Assembly: GCA_944384995.1 (NCBI GenBank)
Contig: CALWVN010000002.1
Coordinates: 1 to 64,000, forward strand
Reading direction: 5' to 3'
Length of the DNA stretch: 64,000 nt
Source of the DNA: an uncultured Clostridia bacterium
GTDB taxonomy: Bacteria; Bacillota; Clostridia; Oscillospirales; Acutalibacteraceae
Of this stretch, positions 25,370-34,356 are shown in pieces. Within the stretch, counting starts at the first letter, position 1. Each line of letters opens with the position of its first letter. The notes under the pieces are model-generated. The model did no database searches. It saw only the letters and a program-made list of their open reading frames with translations, and was not told the origin of the DNA. The translations under genes and the position numbers were made by a program.

Positions 25370-26104
25370 ATGGATAAAGCATCTCTGCCCGCCTTTTCCG
25401 TTCTGCCGCGCCACGTCGGTATCATTATGGACGGCAACGGCAGATGGGCAAAACAGCGCGGTCTGCCGCGCTATAAGGGCCATGTCGAGGGCGCGAAGAC
25501 CTTTCGGAAGATCGGTGAATTCGCGGGCGACCTCGGCATTGAATGCCTGACCTTTTATGCATTTTCGACGGAGAACTGGTCCCGCCCGCCCGAAGAGGTC
25601 GCGGCGATCATGGACCTGTTCCGTGAATATCTGCGCGAGCTTGATATGCGCAAGGCGGAAAACGAGGAGAAGGGCATAAAAGTCAATTTCATCGGGGACA
25701 GAGTCGGCATCCCGAAGGATATCCAGCGTATGATGAAATACAGCGAACGCATTACGCGCAAAAAGGAACATGTCGTTTTGAATGTCGCCGTCAATTACGG
25801 CGGCCGGCAGGAAATTTTGCACGGCGTGCGTGCGCTTGCGCATGAGGTGGAAAAAGGGAAGCTCAAGGCGAAGGACATCACCGAGCAGATGCTTTCGGAA
25901 CACCTGTACACGAAAGGTTTGCCCGATCCCGACCTTATCATTCGTCCGAGTGGCGAATACCGCCTGTCGAACTTCCTTTTGTGGCAGTCGGCATATGCGG
26001 AGCTTTGGTTCTCCGACGTGCTGTGGCCCGATTTTACCGAAGAGAATTTTGTGGAGGCGCTGCGGGCTTACGAGCACCGCAACCGGCGCTTCGGCGGGGT
26101 GTAA
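25370..26104 (+). CDS. uppS: Isoprenyl (undecaprenyl) diphosphate synthase
   Basis: The 244-residue cis-prenyltransferase has the signature HVGIIMDGNGRWAKQRGLPR with the catalytic Asp, the FSTENWSRP motif and the C-terminal RPSGEYRLSNFLLWQ and ELWFSDVLWPDF. It makes the C55 lipid carrier for peptidoglycan from FPP and IPP. It lies between frr and cdsA in the conserved order. Confidence 0.97.
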   Translation: MDKASLPAFSVLPRHVGIIMDGNGRWAKQRGLPRYKGHVEGAKTFRKIGEFAGDLGIECLTFYAFSTENWSRPPEEVAAIMDLFREYLRELDMRKAENEEKGIKVNFIGDRVGIPKDIQRMMKYSERITRKKEHVVLNVAVNYGGRQEILHGVRALAHEVEKGKLKAKDITEQMLSEHLYTKGLPDPDLIIRPSGEYRLSNFLLWQSAYAELWFSDVLWPDFTEENFVEALRAYEHRNRRFGGV

Positions 26105-26150
26105 CACAGATTCTCCGGGCGGGAGAAAGAGAAACCTATGGAGGCATTGT

Positions 26151-27011
26151 ATGCTGAAACGTATCGTGGTCGGCGTGATCGCCGCGGCACTTGCAATTAC
26201 AGTGATCGCGTTCCGTGACACGCCCGCTATGCCCATTGTGCTCGCCGTGCTTTCCTGCATTGCAACGTACGAGATAGAAAAATGTGTGCAGCTCAAAAAT
26301 AAGGCGATCGAAGTGGTCAGCCTTGTGTTTTCGGCGCTGGTGCCGCTGTATTATACCTATGCCGGTGCGCTTGCCGAAGCGGGCTTGAACCTGCCCACGA
26401 CGGCTGTGGTCGCGCTGTATGCGATCCTGCTGTTTATTCTGATGCTCGCAAATTACGAGCATACCAAATTTGAGGACGTCGCGGCGGTACTGGTCGCGAG
26501 TATCTTTGTGCCGTGGGCGTTTTCCTCACTCGCGCTGCTCTCTGCGATAGACACGCGCTTTCCCGAGGAGTTCGACGGCTACCACGGGCTGTTTTTCATT
26601 CTGTTCGCGCTGTTCTGTGCGCTGATCACCGACACGTTCGCCTATTTTACCGGCAAGTTTTTAGGGAAGCACAAGCTGACGAAGATCAGCCCGAAAAAGA
26701 CCGTGGAGGGCGCGATCGGCGGTGTGTTCGGCGGGATCTTAAGCAGTGTGATCCTGTTCGCGGTGTTTGATACCTACTTCTTTACGGTACATACCATCGG
26801 TTATTTGGAGATCGTGATTCTTTCGGCGGTGCTGTCGGTCGTCGGCATGTGCGGCGATCTGACCGCATCGGTCGTCAAGCGCAATTTCGGCGTAAAGGAT
26901 TTCGGTAAGCTGTTCCCCGGGCACGGCGGCGTGATGGATCGCTGTGACAGCGTCCTGTTCGTCTCGTCGGCGCTGTATGCCCTGATTTTGCTGACAAGGA
27001 CGGTATTCTGA
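26151..27011 (+). CDS. cdsA: Phosphatidate cytidylyltransferase
   Basis: This 286-residue multi-pass membrane enzyme makes CDP-diacylglycerol. The C-terminal signature SVVKRNFGVKDFGKLFPGHGGVMDRCDS matches the CDS family. ITDTFAYFTGK and SPKKTVEG are further conserved segments. ATGGAGGCATTGT lies before the ATG at 26151; a much longer in-frame extension upstream runs over uppS in another frame and is not real. The stop overlaps the dxr start by one base. Confidence 0.95.
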   Translation: MLKRIVVGVIAAALAITVIAFRDTPAMPIVLAVLSCIATYEIEKCVQLKNKAIEVVSLVFSALVPLYYTYAGALAEAGLNLPTTAVVALYAILLFILMLANYEHTKFEDVAAVLVASIFVPWAFSSLALLSAIDTRFPEEFDGYHGLFFILFALFCALITDTFAYFTGKFLGKHKLTKISPKKTVEGAIGGVFGGILSSVILFAVFDTYFFTVHTIGYLEIVILSAVLSVVGMCGDLTASVVKRNFGVKDFGKLFPGHGGVMDRCDSVLFVSSALYALILLTRTVF

Positions 27012-28156
27012 TGACGAAGTCATTATGCATATTGGGCTCGACCGGCTCCATCGGCACACAAAGTCTTGACGTTGCCCGCATGCGCGGGTATACCGTCGAG
27101 GCTTTGACTGCTTATTCGGACGTAAAAACGATGGAGGAACAGATTCGGGAGTTCCGCCCGCAGTACGCCGCCATGGCGGATGAAGCGGCAGCGGCAGACT
27201 TGAAAACCCGCGTCGCGGACACGAACACAAAGGTGCTTGCAGGTTCGGCGGGCGTGGAATTCTGTGCGTCACAAAGTGCGGCGGATACGGTCTTAAATTC
27301 GATCGTCGGCATGGCGGGGCTTGCACCCACGCTTGCGGCGATCCGTGTGAAAAAGCGCCTTGCGCTTGCCAATAAGGAAACGCTGGTCGCAGGCGGGCAG
27401 CTGGTCATGGAGCTTTCAAAGCAGAACGGCGTGCCGATTTTGCCTGTCGATTCCGAGCATTCTGCGATTTTTCAAGCCCTCCAGGGCGCGCCGACGAACC
27501 GCGCGCTCAAAAAAATCATCCTGACAGCCTCCGGCGGGCCGTTTTTCGGAAAAACCGCCGAGGAACTCAAAGACGTGACCGTGAAGGATGCCCTGCACCA
27601 CCCGAATTGGGCGATGGGCGCGAAGATCACGGTCGACTCCGCCACGATGATGAATAAGGGGCTCGAGCTCATTGAGGCTGTCTGGCTGTTCGGCGTGTCG
27701 CCCGACGCAGTGCAGATCATCGTCCACCGTGAAAGCATCCTGCATTCCGCCGTCGTGTACGACGACAACTCCGTAATCGGGCAGATGGGGCTTCCCGATA
27801 TGCGTATTCCCATCCAATATGCGCTCACGTACCCCGAACGCTATGCTTCGCCCGTCGGGGAGCTGGATTTTGCGACTTTGGGCAAAATGACCTTTTATGA
27901 ACCGGATTACGAGACGTTCCGATGCATAAATCTGTGCCGCCGCGCCATACATAAAGGTGGGCTGCTTCCTGCGGCGGTCAATTCCGCCAACGAGCAGGCG
28001 AACGCCATGTTCCGCAACGGCGAGATCGGTTTTTTAGAGATTGCCGAGCGCGTGGAGCGGGTGCTGGAATCCGCGCCGCAGAAGGAGACCTACACGTACG
28101 AAGACATTCTGGAGATCGACCGTTTCGCGCGCGAAGCGGTGCGAGGTGGCAAATGA
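27011..28156 (+). CDS. dxr: 1-deoxy-D-xylulose-5-phosphate reductoisomerase
   Basis: This NADPH-dependent enzyme converts DXP to MEP in the isoprenoid pathway. The 381-residue protein has the Rossmann start LGSTGSIGTQSLDV, the ANKETLVAGG and PVDSEHSAIFQ substrate segments, ASGGPFF and the metal-site region GAKITVDSATMMNKGLE. It overlaps both neighbours by 1-4 nt. Its product pathway feeds uppS. Confidence 0.98.
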   Translation: MTKSLCILGSTGSIGTQSLDVARMRGYTVEALTAYSDVKTMEEQIREFRPQYAAMADEAAAADLKTRVADTNTKVLAGSAGVEFCASQSAADTVLNSIVGMAGLAPTLAAIRVKKRLALANKETLVAGGQLVMELSKQNGVPILPVDSEHSAIFQALQGAPTNRALKKIILTASGGPFFGKTAEELKDVTVKDALHHPNWAMGAKITVDSATMMNKGLELIEAVWLFGVSPDAVQIIVHRESILHSAVVYDDNSVIGQMGLPDMRIPIQYALTYPERYASPVGELDFATLGKMTFYEPDYETFRCINLCRRAIHKGGLLPAAVNSANEQANAMFRNGEIGFLEIAERVERVLESAPQKETYTYEDILEIDRFAREAVRGGK

Positions 28157-29244
28157 GAGCACTTTTACTGGAAATCACAGCGTCATCCGTCTGGAGCAAG
28201 GTGTGGACCGTAGCGGTCGCGCTGTTGTTCTTCGGGCTGATGATCATGCTGCACGAGTTCGGGCACTTCACCTGCGCGAAGCTCTTTAAAGTCAAAGTCA
28301 ACGAGTTTTCGCTCGGCATGGGTCCCGCGCTTTTTAAGCGCAAACGCGGCGACACGCAGTATGCGGTGCGCCTGTTCCCCATCGGCGGCTATGTCTCTAT
28401 GGAGGGTGAGGACGCCGACAGTGAGGATGACCGCGCCTTTGGGAAAAAACCCGTTTGGCAAAGGATCATTATCGTCGCGGCGGGCGCGATCATGAATCTG
28501 CTGCTGGGGATTTTACTGATGATTCTGATGCTTTCCACCAGCGGCGAATACATCGGCACTAACGTCATCCACTCTATGACGGAGGACTCCGTCAGCGCGC
28601 AGTACGGGCTGCAAAAGGACGACCGCTTTTTGGAGATCGACGGGCACCGCGTTTGGTCGGACTTAGATCTGAGCTTCCTGCTTTCGCGCAGCGACGACGG
28701 CGTGTTCGATTTCGTCGTGGAGCGCGACGGCGAAAAGGTCACGCTGGACGACGTGCACTTTGCCACTGAAGAGGTAGACGGCGTCACGCTCGTCCACTAT
28801 GATTTCATCATTGTAGGCGAAACCCCGAACTTCTGGAATGTCACCAAAAATGCGTTTACGCAGTCCGCCTCCATCGTGCGCATGGTGTGGCTGAGTTTGT
28901 TTGATCTTGTAACGGGGCGCTACGGGCTGTCGCAGCTGGCGGGACCCATCGGCACCATGGATATCATTTCCGACGTGACCGCGACGGCGGCTTCGTCGGG
29001 CAACATCGGCAACCTTTTGATGATCCTTGCGTTTATCACCATCAACATCGGCGTGGCAAACCTTTTGCCCCTGCCCGCACTCGACGGCGGACGGCTGCTG
29101 TTTTTGGTGATCGAGGGCATCCGACGCAAACCCGTCAACCCGAAATATGAGGGCTATGTGCATGCGGCGGGCATGGTGCTGCTTTTGCTGCTGATGGTCG
29201 TGGTATCGCTCAATGATATTCTGCGCATTGCGCGCGGCGGATAG
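28153..29244 (+). CDS. rseP: Site-2 intramembrane metalloprotease
   Basis: The 363-residue protein has the HEFGH zinc motif in the first transmembrane helix (LMIMLHEFGHFTCAKLF), a PDZ domain in the middle (about 125-195, residues such as YGLQKDDRFLEIDGH) and the third zinc ligand in LLPLPALDGGRL near the C-terminus. It cleaves transmembrane anti-sigma factors or remnant signal peptides. It overlaps dxr by the ATGA junction and is part of the standard dxr-rseP-ispG order. Confidence 0.97.
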   Translation: MRALLLEITASSVWSKVWTVAVALLFFGLMIMLHEFGHFTCAKLFKVKVNEFSLGMGPALFKRKRGDTQYAVRLFPIGGYVSMEGEDADSEDDRAFGKKPVWQRIIIVAAGAIMNLLLGILLMILMLSTSGEYIGTNVIHSMTEDSVSAQYGLQKDDRFLEIDGHRVWSDLDLSFLLSRSDDGVFDFVVERDGEKVTLDDVHFATEEVDGVTLVHYDFIIVGETPNFWNVTKNAFTQSASIVRMVWLSLFDLVTGRYGLSQLAGPIGTMDIISDVTATAASSGNIGNLLMILAFITINIGVANLLPLPALDGGRLLFLVIEGIRRKPVNPKYEGYVHAAGMVLLLLLMVVVSLNDILRIARGG

Positions 29245-29255
29245 GGTGAGGAAAA

Positions 29256-30308
29256 ATGGCGGAACGAAGAAAGAGTAAGGCGGTCAAAGCGGGATCGCTT
29301 CAAATCGGCGGCGGCGCACACATCAGCGTGCAGTCCATGCTCAACGTGCCTGCCGAGGATGCGGCGGGCAACGTGCGCCAGGCAAAGGCGCTGGAAGACG
29401 CCGGCTGCGAAATGGTGCGTTTGACCGTACCGAATGTAGAGGCGGCGCGCACACTCGCGGCGGTGAAGGAAGCGGTCTCCATCCCTGTGGTCGCCGACAT
29501 CCACTTTGACTACAAATGTGCGCTCGAAAGCGTGGCGGCGGGGGCGGATAAAATTCGAATCAACCCCGGCAACATCGGTTCCCCCGACCGCGTCAAAGCG
29601 GTGGCGGATGCCTGCCGGCAAAAGGGCGTGCCCATTCGCATCGGTGTCAATTCCGGCTCGCTCGAAAAAGAGCTGCTTGCAAAATACGGCTCGCCCACAG
29701 CGGAAGCGCTTTGCGAAAGCGCTCTCCGGCACGCCGCGCTTTTGGAACGCTATGATTTTGACGACATCGTTATTTCTATCAAATCCTCCAATGTCCGGCG
29801 CATGGTCGAAGCCTACCGGCGCATCGCCGAGCTGTGCGACTACCCGCTGCACCTCGGTGTGACAGAGGCGGGCACGGAGCATATGGCGCTTGTGAAATCC
29901 GCGGCAGGGATCGGTGCGCTGCTTCTCGATGGCATCGGCGACACCATCCGCGTGTCCATGACCGCCGACCCCGTGCGCGAGATCGCGGCGGGTTTTGATA
30001 TTTTAAAGGCGGTGGGCTTGAAAACCGACTGCCCGCAGATCGTCTCCTGCCCCACCTGCGGGCGCACGAAGATTGATCTGATTTCGCTTGCCAACCGAGT
30101 GGAAGAAGCCCTGCGCGGCTGTAAAAAGCCCATCACCGTTGCGGTGATGGGGTGCGCGGTCAACGGCCCCGGCGAAGCGCGCGAGGCGGACATCGGCGTG
30201 GCGGGCGGCGACGGCAACGGGCTGATTTTTCGCCACGGAGAAATTTTACGAAAAGTCCCGGAATCGGAGATCGTCGACACGTTATTGCAGGAAATCGAAA
30301 AATTATAA
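29256..30308 (+). CDS. ispG: 4-hydroxy-3-methylbut-2-enyl diphosphate synthase (flavodoxin type)
   Basis: This 350-residue 4Fe-4S enzyme converts MEcPP to HMBPP in the MEP pathway. It has ISVQSMLNVP, the TIM-barrel motifs VADIHFDYKCAL and RINPGNIG, and the iron-sulfur ligands CPTCGR plus Cys in MGCAVNGPGEA. It lies 11 nt after rseP. With dxr it places two MEP-pathway steps in this operon. Confidence 0.97.
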   Translation: MAERRKSKAVKAGSLQIGGGAHISVQSMLNVPAEDAAGNVRQAKALEDAGCEMVRLTVPNVEAARTLAAVKEAVSIPVVADIHFDYKCALESVAAGADKIRINPGNIGSPDRVKAVADACRQKGVPIRIGVNSGSLEKELLAKYGSPTAEALCESALRHAALLERYDFDDIVISIKSSNVRRMVEAYRRIAELCDYPLHLGVTEAGTEHMALVKSAAGIGALLLDGIGDTIRVSMTADPVREIAAGFDILKAVGLKTDCPQIVSCPTCGRTKIDLISLANRVEEALRGCKKPITVAVMGCAVNGPGEAREADIGVAGGDGNGLIFRHGEILRKVPESEIVDTLLQEIEKL

Positions 30309-30332
30309 GGCATATCGATAAGGAACATAAGC

Positions 30333-33300
30333 ATGACCCGATTTTACGACCTGTTTTCCGACTGCCGCGCGTCACTTGAGCCCTTTGAAGCGGCGCTGAC
30401 GGCGGCGGAAATCTTAAAAATCGAACACGACGGCGCACACCGTCACCTTGCGGTGACGGTGCGCTTTGCGCATCCCGTCTCCTCGCGTATGCTCGACTCG
30501 ATCGCCGCGTGCGTCACCGAAGCGCTCGGCGGCGCGGCGCAGGTGGAGCTTTTACCGCGCTTTGATCGCACGCAGTTAGACAACGCCTACGCGCCGGAAC
30601 TGACCGCGTACCTCAAAAAACACGTCGCCGTTGCAAACGGCTTTCTTGACGACGCCGAATGGGACATTTCGCCCGACGCCGTTCGCGTAACACTGCACCA
30701 CGGCGGCAAGGCGATCTTGGAAAACGGCGGTTTTGCCGAAGCGCTGCGCCGGGTCGTTTCGGAACGCTTCGGCGCAGAGCCGGCGGTCCGCCTCGAAGAA
30801 GCGCAGGTGGACATCGCACAGTCCCTGCAGGCCGCGCAGGCAAGTATTGACGCACGCGAACGCGCCGCCAGAGCCGCAGCGGCAAACGAGCAGAAATACG
30901 GCAGGGGCGCCAAGGTGCAAAAGGCCGAAAAAGCATCGGAAAACGAACCCCCGCGCGAGCATGTCGTGAAAGAGGGCATACCCTATTATCTCGAAAGCGT
31001 CCGCCCCATTTTCGGCAATATCATCCGCAGCGAGCCCATCCGCATCGCCGACATCGAGCTGCCCGAGACCGAGCAGGACGAGATCCCCGTGACGGTCTGG
31101 GGGCGCGTGTTCAGCTTTGAGGAACGCACCAGCAAAAAGGGCAAGCACAAGATCATCAACTTCTTCCTTACCGACGGCAGCTATTCGTTCCCCGTCTCCA
31201 TGATCGTCAAGATCGAGCAAAGCGATACGCTGCTGGAAAAGCTCAAAAACGGCGTACATATCCTGCTGCACGGCAACGTGAAATTCGATTCCTTTAAGCG
31301 CGATTACATCATCGACCCGCGTGCCGTGAGCACGACCGAAAAAATCGAAAAAGAGGACAACGCCCCCGAAAAGCGCGTGGAGCTGCATCTGCACACCAAC
31401 ATGTCGCAAATGGACGGCATGACGCCCGCAAAAACGCTTGTGGAGCGCGCGATCCGCTGGGGGCACAAGGCGGTCGCCATCACCGACCACGGCTGCGTGC
31501 AGGCGTTCCCCGACGCGATGAACGCCGCGAAAGGCAAGATCAAGATCATCTACGGGGTGGAGTCCTACTTTGTGGACGACTTAAAAGAGCCGGGCAAGGA
31601 TTATAAAGAGCTGCGCTCGTACCACCAGATCATTTTGGCGAAGAACCTGACGGGGCTTAAAAACCTGTATAAGCTCATTTCGCTGTCCAATACCAAGTAT
31701 TTCTATAAGCGGCCGCGCACGCTCAAGTCGGAGCTCATCAAGCACCGCGAAGGGCTGATCCTCGGTTCGGCGTGCGAGGCGGGCGAATTGTACCGCGCCG
31801 TGCTCGAGGAGCGTCCCGAAGAAGAGATCCTGGAAATTGCGAATTTCTACGATTATCTGGAGATCCAGCCCACAGGCAACAACCGCTTTATGATCGCCGC
31901 GCATTCCGACCCGAACGCGAAAAATCCCGAGCGCAACCGGGAGTTCGATAAGATCACCTGCGAGGCGGATATTGAAAACATCAACCGCAAGATCATCGCC
32001 ATCGCCGACCGCCTCGGCAAGCCGGTCGTTGCGACCTGCGACGTGCATTTTATTGACCCCGAGGATGCAAAATACCGCGAGATCCTGATGGCGGCGCAGG
32101 GCTTCTCCGATGCCGACCATCAGGCGCCGCTGTTTTTCCGCACGACTGAAGAAATGCTCGCCGAATTTCAATATCTCGGTGAGGAGACCGCCCGTGAGGT
32201 GGTTATCGAAAACCCGAACCGCATCGCCGATATGGTCGAGGTCATGCGTCCGTTCCCCGACGGCACCTACCAGCCGTCTATCCCGGGGTCGGAAGAGCAG
32301 CTGCGGGAGATCTGCTGGAACAAGGCGAAGGCTTGGTATGAATTTGAGGGCAAAGTGCCCGAGATCGTCGAAACGCGCTTGAACCGCGAACTCGATTCGA
32401 TCATTGAAAACGGCTTCGCGGTGCTGTATATCATTGCGCAAAAGCTGGTGTGGGATTCCGAAGATCACGGCTATCATGTCGGCTCGCGTGGGTCGGTCGG
32501 CTCGTCGTTCGTGGCGACTATGGCGGGTATTTCCGAGGTCAATCCCTTAGCCCCGCATTACCGCTGCCCGAACTGCCGCTATTCCGAATTCTATACGCAC
32601 AACGAATACGGTTCCGGCTTTGACATGCCCAAAAAGAACTGCCCGCACTGCGGTACGGACATGGTGCGCGACGGGCATGAGATCCCATTTGAGACCTTCT
32701 TAGGCTTCCACGGCGACAAAGCGCCCGATATCGACTTAAACTTCTCCGGCGAATATCAGGGCAAGGCGCACCGCTACACGGAAGAGCTGTTCGGCTCCGC
32801 GAACGTCTTTAAAGCGGGCACCATCGCCACCGTTGCCGACAAGACCGCCTACGGCTTTGTGAAGAATTATCTGGAGGAACGGGGCTTACATGTCAACCGC
32901 GCCGAAGAACAGCGGCTGGTGGACGGCTGCACGGGTGTCAAGCGTACCACGGGGCAGCACCCGGGCGGTATGGTCGTCGTGCCGAGCAACTTTGATGTGT
33001 GGGATTTCACCCCGGTGCAGTATCCCGCAGACGATGTGGGCAGCGACATGGAAACGACGCACTTCGACTTCCATTCCCTGCACGATACGATCTTGAAACT
33101 CGACATCCTCGGGCACGATGTGCCCACGCTTTATAAGCATCTGGAGGACTTGACGGGCATCAATGTCATGGATGTGGACGTTTGCGACCCGCAGATCGTC
33201 CGCCTTTGCACGAGCCCCGAACCGCTGGGCGTGACCGAAGACGATATCGACTGGCCGACGGGGACGCTGTCCATCCCCGAAATGGGTACTTCTTTCGTGT

Positions 33301-34169
33301 GTCAGATGCTTCTTGAAGCCCAGCCTAAGACCTTTGCCGACCTGCTGCAAATTTCCGGCCTTTCCCACGGCACGGACGTGTGGACGGGCAACGCGCAGGA
33401 GCTGATCCACAACAAGATCTGTACGATCTCCGAGGTCATCGGTACGCGCGACAGTATTATGACGTACCTGCTGCACAAAGGGCTTGAGCCGAGCATGGCG
33501 TTCAACATCATGGAAAAGACCCGTAAGGGTATCGTCGCCAAAGTCGGTTTCCCCGAGGGCGCGGAGGAAGCGATGCGGGCGCACAATGTGCCGGATTGGT
33601 ACATGGATTCCTGCCGCAAGATCAAATACATGTTCCCGAAAGCCCACGCCGCCGCTTATGTTATTGCGGCGCTGCGGCTCGGCTGGTATAAGATCTACCG
33701 GCCGCTGGAATATTACACGGCGTTTCTGACCGTGCGCGGCGGGGATTTGGATGCCGAGGTCGTCGTGCAGGGGCACGATGCCGTACGACAGCGTCTTTCG
33801 TCGCTTAAAGCCAAGATCAAGGACAAGTCCGCTACGCCTAAGGAAAAGGAGCAATACACCGCCATGCAGGTCGTCAACGAGATGATGGCGCGCGGCGTAG
33901 AGCTTTTGGGCGTAGATGTTTACAAATCCAAGGCGACCGCCTATACCATCGAGGACGGCAAGATCCGCCTGCCGTTTTCGGCGCTTTCGGGGGTAGGGGA
34001 GAGTGCGGCATACCCGCTTGAAGCGGCGCGCAGCGACGGCGAGGGTCCGTTTATCTCGGTGGATGATTTTGCGCGGCGTGCGAAGGCAGGCAAGAGCCTT
34101 GTCGAGCTGCTCGACAAATGCGGCGCATTCGGCGATATGCCGAAAACGGCACAGATCTCTTTGTTTTAA
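30333..34169 (+). CDS. polC: DNA polymerase III PolC, lacking the DnaQ-type exonuclease domain
   Basis: This is the replicative polymerase of low-GC Gram-positive bacteria. Visible in order: N-terminal domain (about 1-215), OB fold (about 240-325, VTVWGRVFSFEERTSKKG), PHP domain (about 345 on, ELHLHTNMSQMDGM), then directly the second PHP part, the palm with PDIDLNFSGEYQ (about 798), a zinc motif CPNC...CPHC (about 744-772) and the C-terminal TAQISLF that ends in the clamp-binding QxSLF motif. At 1278 residues it is roughly 150-200 shorter than Bacillus PolC. The proofreading exonuclease normally inserted in PHP (with DVETTGL) is absent: GVESYFVDD joins within 20 residues to SYHQIILAKN. PHP ligands HLH, TDH, GVES, SYH, SAC and CDVH all appear to be present. 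Confidence 0.97.
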   Translation: MTRFYDLFSDCRASLEPFEAALTAAEILKIEHDGAHRHLAVTVRFAHPVSSRMLDSIAACVTEALGGAAQVELLPRFDRTQLDNAYAPELTAYLKKHVAVANGFLDDAEWDISPDAVRVTLHHGGKAILENGGFAEALRRVVSERFGAEPAVRLEEAQVDIAQSLQAAQASIDARERAARAAAANEQKYGRGAKVQKAEKASENEPPREHVVKEGIPYYLESVRPIFGNIIRSEPIRIADIELPETEQDEIPVTVWGRVFSFEERTSKKGKHKIINFFLTDGSYSFPVSMIVKIEQSDTLLEKLKNGVHILLHGNVKFDSFKRDYIIDPRAVSTTEKIEKEDNAPEKRVELHLHTNMSQMDGMTPAKTLVERAIRWGHKAVAITDHGCVQAFPDAMNAAKGKIKIIYGVESYFVDDLKEPGKDYKELRSYHQIILAKNLTGLKNLYKLISLSNTKYFYKRPRTLKSELIKHREGLILGSACEAGELYRAVLEERPEEEILEIANFYDYLEIQPTGNNRFMIAAHSDPNAKNPERNREFDKITCEADIENINRKIIAIADRLGKPVVATCDVHFIDPEDAKYREILMAAQGFSDADHQAPLFFRTTEEMLAEFQYLGEETAREVVIENPNRIADMVEVMRPFPDGTYQPSIPGSEEQLREICWNKAKAWYEFEGKVPEIVETRLNRELDSIIENGFAVLYIIAQKLVWDSEDHGYHVGSRGSVGSSFVATMAGISEVNPLAPHYRCPNCRYSEFYTHNEYGSGFDMPKKNCPHCGTDMVRDGHEIPFETFLGFHGDKAPDIDLNFSGEYQGKAHRYTEELFGSANVFKAGTIATVADKTAYGFVKNYLEERGLHVNRAEEQRLVDGCTGVKRTTGQHPGGMVVVPSNFDVWDFTPVQYPADDVGSDMETTHFDFHSLHDTILKLDILGHDVPTLYKHLEDLTGINVMDVDVCDPQIVRLCTSPEPLGVTEDDIDWPTGTLSIPEMGTSFVCQMLLEAQPKTFADLLQISGLSHGTDVWTGNAQELIHNKICTISEVIGTRDSIMTYLLHKGLEPSMAFNIMEKTRKGIVAKVGFPEGAEEAMRAHNVPDWYMDSCRKIKYMFPKAHAAAYVIAALRLGWYKIYRPLEYYTAFLTVRGGDLDAEVVVQGHDAVRQRLSSLKAKIKDKSATPKEKEQYTAMQVVNEMMARGVELLGVDVYKSKATAYTIEDGKIRLPFSALSGVGESAAYPLEAARSDGEGPFISVDDFARRAKAGKSLVELLDKCGAFGDMPKTAQISLF

Positions 34170-34248
34170 CTGCGTTCTGCCGAAAATGCCGTGCAGGCTG
34201 CACAAGGCCGCAATACGCACCGTCTGTGAAGCCGTGCAAAATGCGGGG

Positions 34249-34277
34249 TTGACAGGGACACTTCAACATGCTATCAT
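34249..34277 (+). promoter_or_regulatory. Promoter of the his operon
   Basis: TTGACA, 17 bp, TATCAT. The leader is only about 75 nt, too short for a histidine T-box; it holds a short GCGGG/CCCGC hairpin (about 34297-34317). Confidence 0.82.
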
Positions 34278-34356
34278 AGTAGCACGCTAAAGCGATCGGC
34301 GGGGACTTTTATCCCGCTTTGGGAAAACCACGATTCCGAATCGGAAAGGAATTTTT

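Noticed and set aside
25782..26150. In-frame upstream extension of cdsA over uppS
   Set aside because: It overlaps uppS in another frame, and AGGAGGC-like signals place the start at 26151.
32886..34220. 444-residue minus-strand frame opposite polC
   Set aside because: Shadow of polC; composition is Arg/His/Asp-rich with no recognisable domain.
34278..34356. T-box riboswitch before hisZ
   Set aside because: The leader is only about 75 nt, too short for a T-box, and no specifier stem or T-box sequence was seen.
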